Shown here: one piece after another, positions 40,848 through 49,758 of the stretch | How the letters are laid out: each line of letters opens with the position of its first letter | Position numbering within the stretch: the first letter of the stretch is position 1 | Source of the DNA: Streptomyces sp. TLI_171 | GTDB taxonomy: Bacteria; Actinomycetota; Actinomycetes; Streptomycetales; Streptomycetaceae | Direction: 5' to 3' | Assembly: GCF_003610255.1 (NCBI RefSeq) | Contig: NZ_RAPS01000001.1 | Location: 5,917,001-5,981,000 of the forward strand | Length of the DNA: 64,000 bases | Translations under genes and position numbers: made by a program | The notes under the pieces: model-generated | Databases searched by the model: none | Told to the model about the DNA's origin: nothing | Seen by the model: only the letters and a program-made list of their open reading frames with translations

Positions 40848-42053
40848 TCAGGCGGGGAGGAGGTGGTGGAAGCGCCGCAGCAGCCACAGCGCGGCAGCCG
40901 CTCCGGCGAGCGGCACCAGGGCGGCGGGCAGCGGCCCGGCCGCGACGGCGAGTGAGCACAGGGCGGTGCCGGCGGCCTGGCCGACACCGATGCAGGCGAC
41001 GAGCCAGGCGGACGCCTCCGCCAACTCGCCTTCAGGCGCGAGGCGTTCGACGCTCTGGAACGCGGCGGCCAGCAGCGGGGCGAGGAAGCTGCCGGGCAGG
41101 AGCGCGCCGAGGAGCGCGACGGCCGGCACCGGGTCGGACAGCAGCGCCGTCCACCCGGCGGCGAAGCCGGTCGCGGCGGCCACCAGGTGCCGGGCCGGAG
41201 GCCCGGGCCAGGCACGGCGGCCGTAGGCCAGGCCGCCGAGCACGCTGCCGAAGGAGAGCGCCGCGGGCATCACCCCGGCCAGCCACCCGGCGTGGTGCCG
41301 ATCGCTCAGCGACAGGGCGAGTACGTTCACCGCGCCGAGCGCCATCCCGGTTCCGGCGAGCGCCGCGAACAGCACCCGCAGGCCCGGCGCCCGCAGCGGC
41401 CCCGCCCAGTGCCCGCGCCCGGCCAGGGTGCTCGCGGTCCACCGGGCACAGGGCGCGGAGGTGGTGACCAGGGCGGCCCCGAACAGGCCCAGCGCCGCAG
41501 TCGCGGTGAAGGCGGCGAGCACTCCGGCACCGGCCGTGAGGCCGGCGGCCAGCAGCGGACCGGCCACGAACACCAGGCCCTGGCTGCCGCTGTCCAGCGC
41601 CAGCGCGGCATGGCGGCGGCCGTCGTCGGGAAGGACACGGGGCCACAGCGCCCGCAGGCACGACTCCAGCGGCGGGGACGCCAAGCCCGCGAGCACCACG
41701 ACCAGCGCGGCGAGCACCGGGTGGCGCACCGGGCCGGTGGCCGGCAGCAGCAGGAACGCCGCGCTCGCCACCGGGGCCGAGACGCACAGGACGGTGCGCT
41801 GGCCGTGGCGGTCGACCAGGCGGCCCAGCAGCGGCTGGCCGATCGCGGCGGCCAGGCCGTACAACGCGCCGAGCAGACCGGCCAGGGCGAGGGGGCCGTG
41901 TTCGGCCCGTGCCAGCAGCAGGATCGCGATGGGCGCCATGCCGGTGGGCAGGCGGCCGATGAGGGTGCCGCCGAGCAGGCGGGCGACGTGCGGCGAGCCC
42001 AGGACGGCACGGAAAGTGCTGTCCTGGGCCCGCACGGCGGGGGTGGTGCTCAA
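40848..42053 (-). CDS. major facilitator superfamily transporter
   Basis: The ~401-residue protein has about 12 hydrophobic segments and an MFS loop signature LLGRLVDRHGQRTVL near residue 75. Early segments are GTLIGRLPTGMAPIAILLLA and LALAGLLGALYGLAAAIGQP; later ones include GWLAGVMPAALSFGSVLGGL. It is probably a small-molecule or drug exporter. TTG 42053 is chosen as the first start with purine-rich sequence upstream (AAGGA, spaced widely), so the exact start is uncertain. The conserved intergenic element at 42129..42180 precedes it. Confidence 0.9.
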   Translation of the reverse strand: MSTTPAVRAQDSTFRAVLGSPHVARLLGGTLIGRLPTGMAPIAILLLARAEHGPLALAGLLGALYGLAAAIGQPLLGRLVDRHGQRTVLCVSAPVASAAFLLLPATGPVRHPVLAALVVVLAGLASPPLESCLRALWPRVLPDDGRRHAALALDSGSQGLVFVAGPLLAAGLTAGAGVLAAFTATAALGLFGAALVTTSAPCARWTASTLAGRGHWAGPLRAPGLRVLFAALAGTGMALGAVNVLALSLSDRHHAGWLAGVMPAALSFGSVLGGLAYGRRAWPGPPARHLVAAATGFAAGWTALLSDPVPAVALLGALLPGSFLAPLLAAAFQSVERLAPEGELAEASAWLVACIGVGQAAGTALCSLAVAAGPLPAALVPLAGAAAALWLLRRFHHLLPA

Positions 42054-42128
42054 GGGAGGGGAGTCCTTCGGTCGTGCGCGCCGGTGCGGTGCGCGGGCCC
42101 GGCAGTCGGTTCGTGCGGCTGCCGGGCA

Positions 42129-42180
42129 GAAGGATCCGGAGGAACCGGGGCTTGGTCCGGCCGGAGAAGATGAGGTAGAA
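42129..42180 (-). promoter_or_regulatory. conserved intergenic element, copy 2
   Basis: In gene orientation it begins TTCTACCTCATC, then CCGGCCGGACCAAGCCCCGG, then TCCGGATCCTTC. It lies just after the methyltransferase pseudogene stop at 42185 and 76 bases before the MFS start at 42053. Confidence 0.55.
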
Positions 42181-42184
42181 GCCC

Positions 42185-43382
42185 CTACCGGATCCGGCAG
42201 TGCGGGCAGCGGCCGAGCGGCGGAGCCAGCAACTCCAGTGCCCGGGCGGCCTGTTGGGGGACGACGCCGTTGCCGAGGGCGGTGAGCTGGGCGGGGCGGC
42301 CGAGTCCGGGGGTGGCGGTCACCCAGCCCGCGTCCAGGCCCTGCATCCACTCCACGAACTCTGGGCGGAGCCGGCCGCCCTCGTCGGTCGGCGCCGGCGC
42401 GGGGCGGGTGAGCGTCTCCCACCGGGCGACGGCTGCGGCGTACTGCCCCCACCGTCCGCGGTCGCCTCCGAGGGCGGGTTCGACCACAGCGGCAGGACCA
42501 CCGCCGACAGCGGCGGACGCCAGCCCTTGCCCGGTCGGCGCCCCGGGGTGCCGGTGTCGGAAGCCCTCGGCGTCGGCAGCAGCGAGGCCGCTGCTGAGGG
42601 CAGGGTCAGGTCGCCGTTGCCGTGCCGCTGGTTCGGCGAGCCCTTGATCCCGTCGCTGGCCTTCGGTGTCGGCAGCAGCCACTCCACCTCGTCGGCCAGG
42701 TTCGGGCCGTGCCCGCCGCTCTTGCGCTTCGCCGGGTGCTGGCTGCCGCCGTTCTTCCCGATGTTGCTGGTCGGGGTCTTCAGCACCGTGGTCGGCGGGC
42801 CAGGCGGCGAGGAAGACCCTGGAGCGGTGGTGGGGTGCTCCGACGTCGGAGGCGCGAAGAACGAGCCAGCGAGCGTCGTACCGCAGGTCGGCCAGGGTGC
42901 CGAGTACGGCGCCAAGTGCCCGCAGAGGAGGGAGGGTTGGGTCGTCTCCCAGACACCACGGGCAGGGTTCCACGTCGCCAGCGGAACCCGGGGAGGTGAG
43001 GAGTCCTCGTACATTCTCGACCACCAGGAGACAGGGGTTAAGGGCTTCGACCGCGCGCGCGACGTGCAGCCAAAGACCGGATCGGGTCTGCGAGTTGAGG
43101 CCGACACGTCGGCCCGCGACCGAGACGTCTTTGACAGGGGAAACCGGCCGTGAGGACACCGACCCGCGGAACGGACGCCCAGTCGATCGCCGTGATGTCG
43201 CCCAGGTTCGGCACGCCGGGCCAGTGCCTGGCCAGGACCGCCGACGGCGCGGGCTCGACCTCGGCGTGCCAGGCGACCTGGCCGCCGAGCGCCGCCATCA
43301 CGCCCAGGTCGAGCCCGCCGTAACCCGAGCACAGCGAGCCGATCAGCGGCCCGGGCCGCGACACCAGCCGGCCGGCCGTCAT
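42185..43382 (-). pseudogene. DNA cytosine-5 methyltransferase gene with at least three frameshifts
   Basis: From ATG 43382 the protein begins GSLCSGYGGLDLGVMAALGG (motif I) and reaches the catalytic motif TAGFPCQ, where an extra A in CAAAG (near 43130..43145) shifts the frame. The next frame carries DVSVAGRRVGLNSQTRSGLW, LLVVENVRGLLTSPG (ENV motif) and APHHRSRVFLAAWPA. Near 42800 the family pattern moves to a third frame (TTVLKTPTSNIGKNGGSQHP, LLPTPKASDG). Near 42470 it returns to the second (WGQYAAAVARWE, FVEWMQGLDAGWVT, QLTALGNGVVPQQAA). All parts match one C5 methyltransferase of the actinophage/plasmid type. It is probably inactive unless the shifts are sequencing errors. Confidence 0.85.
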
Positions 43383-44047
43383 CGCCGTCCCCGCGCGGAG
43401 GAAGGTGGCGCTTCGGGTGCGGCCGGCGCAGGGTGCTGAGGATCGGGGGTGGCGGCCGGGGCGGTGGTCGAGCGGGTGAGCGCCGCTGCCCGACGTGCAG
43501 CGTTCGGGTCCTGCTGGAGTCCGGTGGCCGAGGCGAGGTCTTCGGCGGTGGCCGGGGCGGGCAAGGGGTGTCCGCTGGTCAGGGCGTAGGCGGTCGACCG
43601 CATCGTCTCGATGGCGTGGTCGACGGCGCTATGGGCGTCGGCGAGGAGGTGGTCGACCCCGGCGCGGACCTGCTCCTCGACCTCGGGGGCGGTGTCGGGG
43701 GCCCGCATCTGCGCGTCGGTGAGTGCGGCTGTGAGGTCGGCTGCCCTGGCGAAGTTCACGCTGGCCTGCGCCAGGTCGCTGGCAACGGAGGTCCAGGCCC
43801 TGGCCAGGAAGACGGTGGCGGCGTCCGGGCGGGAACTCAGTGCGTGGAAGCCGGCCTCGCGGAGAGCCTCCCGCAGGAGGGGCCACTCCACCTGCTTCAC
43901 CGCCTCGGTGAGAGAGGAGACGGAGACCCGGCGGCCGTTGCCGTAGGCGGAATCGAAGGACCGGGGCAGAGTCGCCTGCCCGTCGGCCAGGTCGGCGGCG
44001 GCCAGCCGCAGCCAGTCCGCGTGGTAGCGGACATCTTCGTTGATCAT
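43379..44047 (-). CDS. helical protein with the shared C-terminal tail
   Basis: The 222-residue protein is alpha-helical (ADWLRLAAADLADGQATLPR, VDHLLADAHSAVDHAIETMR) without a known domain. It ends with NAARRAAALTRSTTAPAA and a Pro-rich linker to ARGRR, a clear form of the shared tail. ATG 44047 lies 28 bases after the end of the gene at 44076, and its stop overlaps the methyltransferase start by ATGA. It probably belongs with the two paralogous helical proteins upstream in one unit. Confidence 0.72.
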   Translation of the reverse strand: MINEDVRYHADWLRLAAADLADGQATLPRSFDSAYGNGRRVSVSSLTEAVKQVEWPLLREALREAGFHALSSRPDAATVFLARAWTSVASDLAQASVNFARAADLTAALTDAQMRAPDTAPEVEEQVRAGVDHLLADAHSAVDHAIETMRSTAYALTSGHPLPAPATAEDLASATGLQQDPNAARRAAALTRSTTAPAATPDPQHPAPAAPEAPPSSARGRR

Positions 44048-44075
44048 GGTGAATCCAGAAGCTGGTGGGGGAAGG

Positions 44076-44651
44076 TCATCGGGTGCGGCCGGACGCAGGC
44101 GGGACCGGCGGGGCGGATTGGGCAGGAGCGGCGGTCGCCGATCCCGCGGTTGCCGTGTGCGGCGAGCGGGCGAGGGCGGCCTGGTGGGACCGGTCCGTCG
44201 AGGGCAAGACGTCCGAGGCCGCGTCCCGCAGCACCCGGACACCGTCCTGGAGGTGCTGGTGCGCCGCCTGGAGGGCCTCGTCGATGCACGTGGCGGCGAG
44301 CGTGCGCGTGTAGTCGGAGCCGGGCAGGCCGCTCGGACCGGGCGGCATCGTGGCCAGGGCGGAGAGCTGCTGGCCGACGGTGCCGAGGGCGGATACGGTC
44401 TGGGCGGCCCGGTTGAGGGCGATGGCGAACGCCTCGGCGGGAAAGCCCTGCTGTGCCGGTTCGGCGGCTCGGCGCAGGTAGGCGTCGCCCATCGTGGTGA
44501 TGAGCGCACCCAGTTCGGTGATCCTGCGACCCACGACGGCGGGGTCCGGAAGCGCGAACGGATCGGCGTCCGAGGGCAGTCCGAGACGTAGGTCGCTGAG
44601 CGCCACGGCAGCGCCGGACAGTTCGAGAGCTTCGGAGAGAGGGGTGTTCAT
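44076..44651 (-). CDS. helical protein with the shared C-terminal tail, paralogue of 44648..45403
   Basis: The 191-residue protein contains LPDPAVVGRRITELGALITT, DAYLRRAAEPAQQGFPAEAF and LQDGVRVLRDAASDVLP, which line up with the neighbouring gene. Its end reads SHQAALARSPHTA and runs through a Pro/Ala linker to SGRTR, one of the clearest shared tails. ATG 44651 overlaps the stop of the paralogue by ATGA. Function unknown; the body looks like a helical bundle. Confidence 0.74.
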   Translation of the reverse strand: MNTPLSEALELSGAAVALSDLRLGLPSDADPFALPDPAVVGRRITELGALITTMGDAYLRRAAEPAQQGFPAEAFAIALNRAAQTVSALGTVGQQLSALATMPPGPSGLPGSDYTRTLAATCIDEALQAAHQHLQDGVRVLRDAASDVLPSTDRSHQAALARSPHTATAGSATAAPAQSAPPVPPASGRTR

Positions 44652-45403
44652 GGCGCACTCCGGCGGCGAGGGGAAGCGGGAAGAAGGGCCGGGGCCGTAC
44701 CCTGGGTTCCAAACTCGGCTACAGCAGAGGGTGGTTGGCCCGACCTGGAGGCAGGGGGCAGAACAGCACTGCGGGACAGCGCCGCGTTCACCCGGACCGA
44801 AGGAGCGGGACGGTCTGCGCGTTCGGCGGATCCTCCGTCCGGGGCCGGACGTTCGTCGGCGGCACGGTCGGCCGCAGGAGAGGGCTGGGTCGCCGGTGCT
44901 GTGCGCGGCGAGCGGGTAACTGAGTTGTGTCGGGTCCGGACCTGCGGCAGGGAGATCTCCGCGGCGGCGGCCCGGAGGATCTGGGTGGCTTCGGCGAGGT
45001 CGTCGCGGGCCGTCTCGACGGCGTATTCGGCGGTCCCGTAGGCGAGCGCGCGGGCTTCCTGGTAGCGGGGTTCGTCGTGCATGTTCGCTGTGCGGGCGAT
45101 GAAGGCGAGCTGCTGGGCGACGGCGCCGAGCGCCGACGCGGCTTGGGCGACGCTGCTGCCAGCGCTGGCGAACGCCTCGGCGGCCAGCACCGTGTACCCC
45201 TGCGGCGTCGGCTCTGCCGCTCGGAACAGGTACTCGTCACCCAGCTCGGCCACCACCCTGCCGAGGCCGGCGATCTGACGTCCCACCTCGACGGGCTCCG
45301 GCAGGACGAACGGGCCGCCACCCGCGGGCAACTTGGCACGCTTGTCGTCGATCAGCTCCGCCATGGCACGCAGCGCCGACACTTCGGAACTGGGACTCTT
45401 CAC
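44648..45403 (-). CDS. helical protein with the shared C-terminal tail, paralogue of 44076..44651
   Basis: The 251-residue protein has LPEPVEVGRQIAGLGRVVAE, DEYLFRAAEPTPQGYTVLAA and DLAEATQILRAAAAEISLP, matching its neighbour. Two tail-like motifs occur: NSVTRSPRTAPATQP near residue 170 and VRVNAALSRSAVLPP near 210, as if the tail had been duplicated. GTG 45403 overlaps the stop of the DnaB-N gene by GTGA. Function unknown. Confidence 0.74.
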   Translation of the reverse strand: MKSPSSEVSALRAMAELIDDKRAKLPAGGGPFVLPEPVEVGRQIAGLGRVVAELGDEYLFRAAEPTPQGYTVLAAEAFASAGSSVAQAASALGAVAQQLAFIARTANMHDEPRYQEARALAYGTAEYAVETARDDLAEATQILRAAAAEISLPQVRTRHNSVTRSPRTAPATQPSPAADRAADERPAPDGGSAERADRPAPSVRVNAALSRSAVLPPASRSGQPPSAVAEFGTQGTAPALLPASPRRRSAP

Positions 45404-46596
45404 TGGGCACTCCGAAGGGGGAAAGAGGAGGGGCGACGGCGCGGCGCGGGCGCGGCACCGGTTCGAGCGGCGGCCGGGGCCGTCCTGTAGACGGGCGGCT
45501 GCGGGGTGCTGCGCGACAGCGCCGCGCTGACCCGGGCCGCCGGGACGTCCGCCGCCGGGGCGGCCCGGTCCGTGCCGGGGGAGGGGTGCCCGTTGGCGGT
45601 GCGCCAGCGGGCACGGACCTCCTCCAGCGGGCCGAGGGCGTGCAGGGCCTGGCCGACCAGCTGCCCGGGGGCGAGGCGCTCGTCGGCGGCGAGAGCCGTG
45701 ATCTGCCGCGCGCTGTGGCCGGCGGTACGGGTGAGCGAGGCGCGCAGGACCTGTTCGCCGAGCCACTCGGCGGACCCGGCGACCAGGTGCGCCCCCAGGA
45801 CGGGGGTGAGCTGCTCCTCGGTGAGGGTGCCGTCGGCGAGGAGCCCGCGCCGCTGGACCTCCCACAGCGCGGTGACGGAGTCGATCGGCTCGCCGCGGTG
45901 GTGGAGCGCACCCAGGCAGCGGTAGAGCCGGCCGTGACCAGGGTCGGCGAAGTCGCCGGGCCGCAGCCAGTCGAAGACCCCTTGGAGCGCGCCGTCCTGG
46001 TGCACCAGCAGGGCGAGCAGGAACTGCTCATCCGCCAGCGCATCGTCGGACAGTTCGGCGGCGGGCGCGGCGGCCGGGGCCGGGACGGCGGCAGGCTTCT
46101 GGGTGCGGGGCGGGGTGCCCCAGCGCCCGGCGAGGTCGGCGAGGACCCCGGCCAGGACGTCCGCCTGGTGCGCGGTGCCCTCGACCTCGCCCGCGGCCAG
46201 GCCCTCCTCGGCGACGGCGAGCAGGCGTTCGGCGTGCTCGGTGACGGTGCGGCGGATCGAGCCCTCCAGGACGATCCGCCCGTACAGAGGGGCGTGGCCG
46301 GGGCGCGGGCAGGCGGCGATGAGGGTGTGCAGGTAGGAGGGGTCCAGCCCGCGGGTGCGCTCACCGGCCAGGGCGAGGGTGTCGGTCAGCCACTCCAGCG
46401 GCACCTCACCGTGGTCGCTGTCGGCGGCGAAGCCCGGGTGCCCGGCGTCCCGCAGTTCGCGCAGCGCAGAGAAGAGAACCCGGTGGGCGGGGCGGTGGAA
46501 GTCGCGCGGCTCCAGCCACTCCAGGCGCCTCAGTTGGCGCGGGTCGAGCAGCACGGCCCCGAGCAGGGCCTGCTCGCCCGCGAGCAGCGGCTCCAT
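45400..46596 (-). CDS. protein with two DnaB N-terminal domains and no helicase domain, shared tail
   Basis: The 398-residue protein has a DnaB-N-like unit at ~5-110 (EPLLAGEQALLGAVLLDPRQ, FHRPAHRVLFSALRELRDAG, TYL-type SYLHTLIAACP) and a second at ~180-290 (LADEQFLLALLVHQDGALQG, GHGRLYRCLGALHHRGEPID, LVAGSAEWLGEQVLRA). The RecA-like ATPase of DnaB is absent. In DnaB this domain binds primase and helicase partners, so the protein may capture host replication factors. The C-terminus begins ARVSAALSRSTPQPP, a clear shared tail. ATG 46596 shares one base with the preceding stop. Confidence 0.82.
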   Translation of the reverse strand: MEPLLAGEQALLGAVLLDPRQLRRLEWLEPRDFHRPAHRVLFSALRELRDAGHPGFAADSDHGEVPLEWLTDTLALAGERTRGLDPSYLHTLIAACPRPGHAPLYGRIVLEGSIRRTVTEHAERLLAVAEEGLAAGEVEGTAHQADVLAGVLADLAGRWGTPPRTQKPAAVPAPAAAPAAELSDDALADEQFLLALLVHQDGALQGVFDWLRPGDFADPGHGRLYRCLGALHHRGEPIDSVTALWEVQRRGLLADGTLTEEQLTPVLGAHLVAGSAEWLGEQVLRASLTRTAGHSARQITALAADERLAPGQLVGQALHALGPLEEVRARWRTANGHPSPGTDRAAPAADVPAARVSAALSRSTPQPPVYRTAPAAARTGAAPAPRRRPSSFPLRSAQ

Positions 46597-46805
46597 CACG
46601 ACCACCACCGGCGGCGCTCGGGGGCGAGAGCGGCGATCTCGCGCTCGGCGGCGGCCCGGGCGGCGGCGAAGCGGTCCAGCTCGCCCGTGAACGTCGGGTC
46701 CGTCGCCAGGATCGACCCGCTGCCGCTGATCAGCCACCAGTGGCCGCCGCGCCGGACGACCGGAGCACCGACCAGGCGCTCGCCCCGGGGGGAGGGGTGG
46801 TTCAT
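46596..46805 (-). CDS. small basic protein of unknown function
   Basis: The 69-residue product (ERLVGAPVVRRGGHWWLISG, ELDRFAAARAAAEREIAALA) is a short beta-plus-helix protein with no recognised domain. AAAGGAG stands nine bases before ATG 46805. It lies between the PAPS-reductase-like gene and the DnaB-N gene and is coupled to the latter by a TGATG overlap. Confidence 0.68.
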   Translation of the reverse strand: MNHPSPRGERLVGAPVVRRGGHWWLISGSGSILATDPTFTGELDRFAAARAAAEREIAALAPERRRWWS

Positions 46806-46834
46806 CGGGGTAACTCCTTTGAGGGGAAAGGCGG

Positions 46835-47770
46835 TCAGGCCGCGAGGGTGAGGCGTTCGGCGGCGACCGGGGCACCTGAGCGGCAGGCCCAGGGCGAGCA
46901 GCCGTCCGCGTCGCCGGCCTCCAGTTCGGCGTCGGCGATGGCGTCGAAGACGTCCGTCTGGCGCCCGGCCCACTCGTGCGCGGTGACCCGGTCGATGGGC
47001 GCTTCGTCGAGCGGGCGGCGGCTGCGGTGCAGGTACGCCTGGCCCAGCAGCGGGGTCCCCTCCGCGGTAGCCCGAGCGTTGCCCGCGCGGATCGCCCGGT
47101 CGAAGTCGACGACGTCCTCCCACTCCTCGGGGGAGCCGTCACGCAGGGCCCGCCACTGGGCGTTGCCGTGGTAAGGACACCCCAGACAACTCGACTTCGG
47201 GGTCGACTCGAAGCCGCGAGCGCGCAGCAGCCGCAGGCAGTCCTCCCTGGTCAGGCCCTGCTCCAGCAAGGGGAAGCGGTTCTTCATGTAGGCGACGTCG
47301 GCGTCCTTCGCCCGGTGCACCTCGTCCACCGAGATGCCGATCCACTGCTCCACGAACACCCCGCGCGGCACCCGCTGCGGGTAGGGGCAGCCGAGGAGCT
47401 CACGGACCTTCTCCTTGATCGGCCGGATTTTGTACTGACCAGTACATTGCCTACGTGACATGCCCTCGCCGCCGTCGGAGTTGAGGATGTGCAGCGGCAT
47501 CGACGCGAAGCGCTTCGTGGGGTCGAGGGCGTCGGCCCGGATGTTGCCGGAGGAGACGCGCAGCACCGGGATCCCGGCCGGGGCGGCGACCTCCCGCTCG
47601 ATGCGCTCCAGGTGCGTGTAGACCGAGCGGGGCTCCCACCCGGTGTCCGCGAAGATCGCGTAATCGAGGCGGGGCAGGTGGCCCTCGGCGGCCAGGAGCA
47701 ACAGCACACTGCTCTGGACCCCGGCGCCGAGCGACAGAACTCGCAGGGACGGAGCGGTAGTCGTGGTCAT
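46835..47770 (-). CDS. PAPS-reductase-like (adenine nucleotide alpha hydrolase) protein
   Basis: The 311-residue protein begins TAPSLRVLSLGAGVQSSVLL, a PP-loop nucleotide-binding motif, then YAIFADTGWEPRSVYTHLER, and later RRQCTGQYKIRPIKEKVREL and SSCLGCPYHGNAQWRAL, a Cys pair as in phage-type PAPS reductases. Such proteins occur in actinophages and plasmids. A role in sulfur transfer to DNA or tRNA, by analogy with DndC-like enzymes, is possible but no other dnd genes are present. ATG 47770 has AAGGA upstream. No shared tail. Confidence 0.86.
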   Translation of the reverse strand: MTTTTAPSLRVLSLGAGVQSSVLLLLAAEGHLPRLDYAIFADTGWEPRSVYTHLERIEREVAAPAGIPVLRVSSGNIRADALDPTKRFASMPLHILNSDGGEGMSRRQCTGQYKIRPIKEKVRELLGCPYPQRVPRGVFVEQWIGISVDEVHRAKDADVAYMKNRFPLLEQGLTREDCLRLLRARGFESTPKSSCLGCPYHGNAQWRALRDGSPEEWEDVVDFDRAIRAGNARATAEGTPLLGQAYLHRSRRPLDEAPIDRVTAHEWAGRQTDVFDAIADAELEAGDADGCSPWACRSGAPVAAERLTLAA

Positions 47771-47822
47771 AGGGATGGTCCTTGAAGAGGCGGGCCCCGG
47801 CGGCAGCGGGACCCGGAAGAGA

Positions 47823-47844
47823 GGGGGAGGGGGAGGGGAAGGGG
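47823..47844 (+). other. four consecutive G-runs (possible G-quadruplex)
   Basis: Runs of 5, 5, 4 and 4 G separated by one to two bases lie between the coupling-protein stop at 47889 and the PAPS-reductase-like start at 47770. The G-rich strand is the non-message strand of these genes. Confidence 0.6.
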
Positions 47845-47888
47845 CGGCGCCGACGGGAGGTCTCGATCGGCGCCGCCGGGCGGGGCGG

Positions 47889-49734
47889 TCAGGCCGAGAG
47901 GGTGAAGCCGTCCTTGCTCTTGGCGAGAGCGCGCGCGGTGATGGCCTTGGTGGCACGGGCGGAGGCCGGGCCGATCGCCTTGACGGAGCGCTCCTTGTAC
48001 CAGGGCTTCAGGTCCAGCATCGCCACCTTCATCCCGGTGGCGAACAGCAGCACCTTGCCCTTGGGCAGTGCGCGGATCTGGTCCGGCGGCAGGATCCGCT
48101 CGGTGCGCATCGAGATGGAAGTCGACTTCCCGCCGTCGGAGTTGGAGACGGAGACGGTCTGCACGTCGTGCTCGCCGATCTGCCGCGACAGCTTGTCCGC
48201 GAAGTCGGCGTCATCGATACCGCTGCCGACGATCTTGACGGTCGCGGCGGACCATAGGGCGTCCATGCCGGCCTCACCCCAGCAGCGCTGGCCCTGCCGA
48301 TAGGACTGCAGGATCGTGATCGGGATGACCCCGCGCGAGCCCAAGTGCGAATACAGGTCCGGGAGATCGGAGATCCGGCACACGTTGGCGGCCTCGTCCA
48401 GGACACACAGCGCGGGCGGGTCGAGCCGTCCACCGCTGCGCTCGGCGACGATCACGGCGGAGCGCATCACCGCGTCGGCCGCCGCCGCGATGATCGCCGA
48501 GGCGGAGCCGCCGCCGTCCTTGCTGAGCAGGAACAGCGTGTCCCGGGAGGAGGCGAAGTGGAACGGCTTGAACTCCGGGAGGCCCTCGGTGGGGGTGACC
48601 CACGCGGCGATCTCCGGGTCCAGCAGGCAGCTCGCGTACTGGCGCGCGGTCTCGTAGATGCCGTCGCGGGTCTCGGTGGCGCCGGTGACGGTGCCCTGGA
48701 GCTGGGCGGCCACCGCGTGGTGGCCGGCGTCGGCGAGCAGGTCGACGGGGGTGCGGTCGGCCGGGGAGGCGAGCCAGGCCAGCACGTCGGTGATCGGGCG
48801 CCGGTGGCTGGCCGCGGCCAGGAACAGCGCGCCGAGGGTGTTGGCGGCGGCGGTCGACCAGAAGTCGGAGCCGCTGGACTCGTCCACGGACGCGGTGACG
48901 AAGTGCCCGGCCAGCCGCTTCGCCCCGGCGAGGTCGCGGGCGTCGGCCAAGATGTCCCACCACATCTCACGGGGATGGTGGGCGATCTGCTGCGGGTCGA
49001 GCGTCCAGACCGTGCCGACCTTCGCCCGCGCGTCGAAGCACGCGGTAAAGGCGTCGTTGGCCGCCTTGTTCGACGTGAGCAGGACGGGGCCGGGCGCGGC
49101 GAGGATCGCCGGGATCGCGATGCCGGACGTCTTCCCGGAGCGAGGCGCCATGATCGCGACGAGGACGTCCTCCCAGGAGGCACGGACCTCCGCCCTGCCG
49201 GGCGAGAGAGTGCCGACCAGGATGCCCCGATCGTTCGGCTCAACCTCTTTTACACTCCCGGCCGTTCAGGCTCGGGCGCAGGTCGCGCGCCTTGGCGGTG
49301 ACCTCCTTGTCCAGCAGCGGCGCCAAGTCCGCCTTGCGGGCCAGGCCGCTCTTCGCGCCGCCGCGGTGGCGCGCCCACAGCACCAGGGCGGTGGCGGCGA
49401 GGGAGGCGGTGAGTACGCCGGGCACGACGCGGGCGCCGAGCAGCAGCGCGGTGGCGTCGAGGTGCGGCCACAGCGCGTCGGGGTGCAGCAGGGCGTCGGT
49501 GGCGCTGAAGCGGGCCCACGGTCCGCTGCCGACCAGGGCGTTGGCGGCGTTGCCGGTCAACCAGGCCAGCGAGCCGAAGGCGAGGGCGGCCCCGAGGACG
49601 CCGAACAGGAGGTAGAGGAGCGCGTCGGTGCCGGTGGTGGTCGACGGCGCGCTGGTACGCGGAGGGGGCAAGGCGGTTCCAGGTGGGTGCGAGCGGGCGG
49701 GGGGCGGGGCGCGCTCGGCTCTCGAACGGATCAT
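47889..49734 (-). pseudogene. VirD4/TraG-type coupling ATPase gene interrupted by a one-base frameshift near 49248
   Basis: From ATG 49734 the first frame gives an N-terminus with two membrane segments (LYLLFGVLGAALAFGSLAWL near 40-60 and VPGVLTASLAATALVLWARH near 103-122) and ends DLRPSLNGRECKRG at 49240. The next frame continues VEPNDRGILVGTLSPGRAEV and WEDVLVAIMAPRSGKTSG (Walker A), ALCVLDEAANVCRISDLPD (Walker B) and WTLDPQQIAHHPREMWWDI. No start codon exists before Walker A in that frame except inside it. One A too many in a TAAAAG run explains the break. Together they make a normal ~610-residue coupling protein that links relaxosome and channel. It is a real inactivation or an assembly error. 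Confidence 0.85.
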
Positions 49735-49758
49735 GGCGTTGCTCTCCTTCAGGGGAGT

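Noticed and set aside
49200..49262. Programmed +1 frameshift in the coupling-protein gene
   Set aside because: No RF2-like CTT TGA site, upstream Shine-Dalgarno stimulator or pseudoknot is evident. An extra A in an A-run is simpler.
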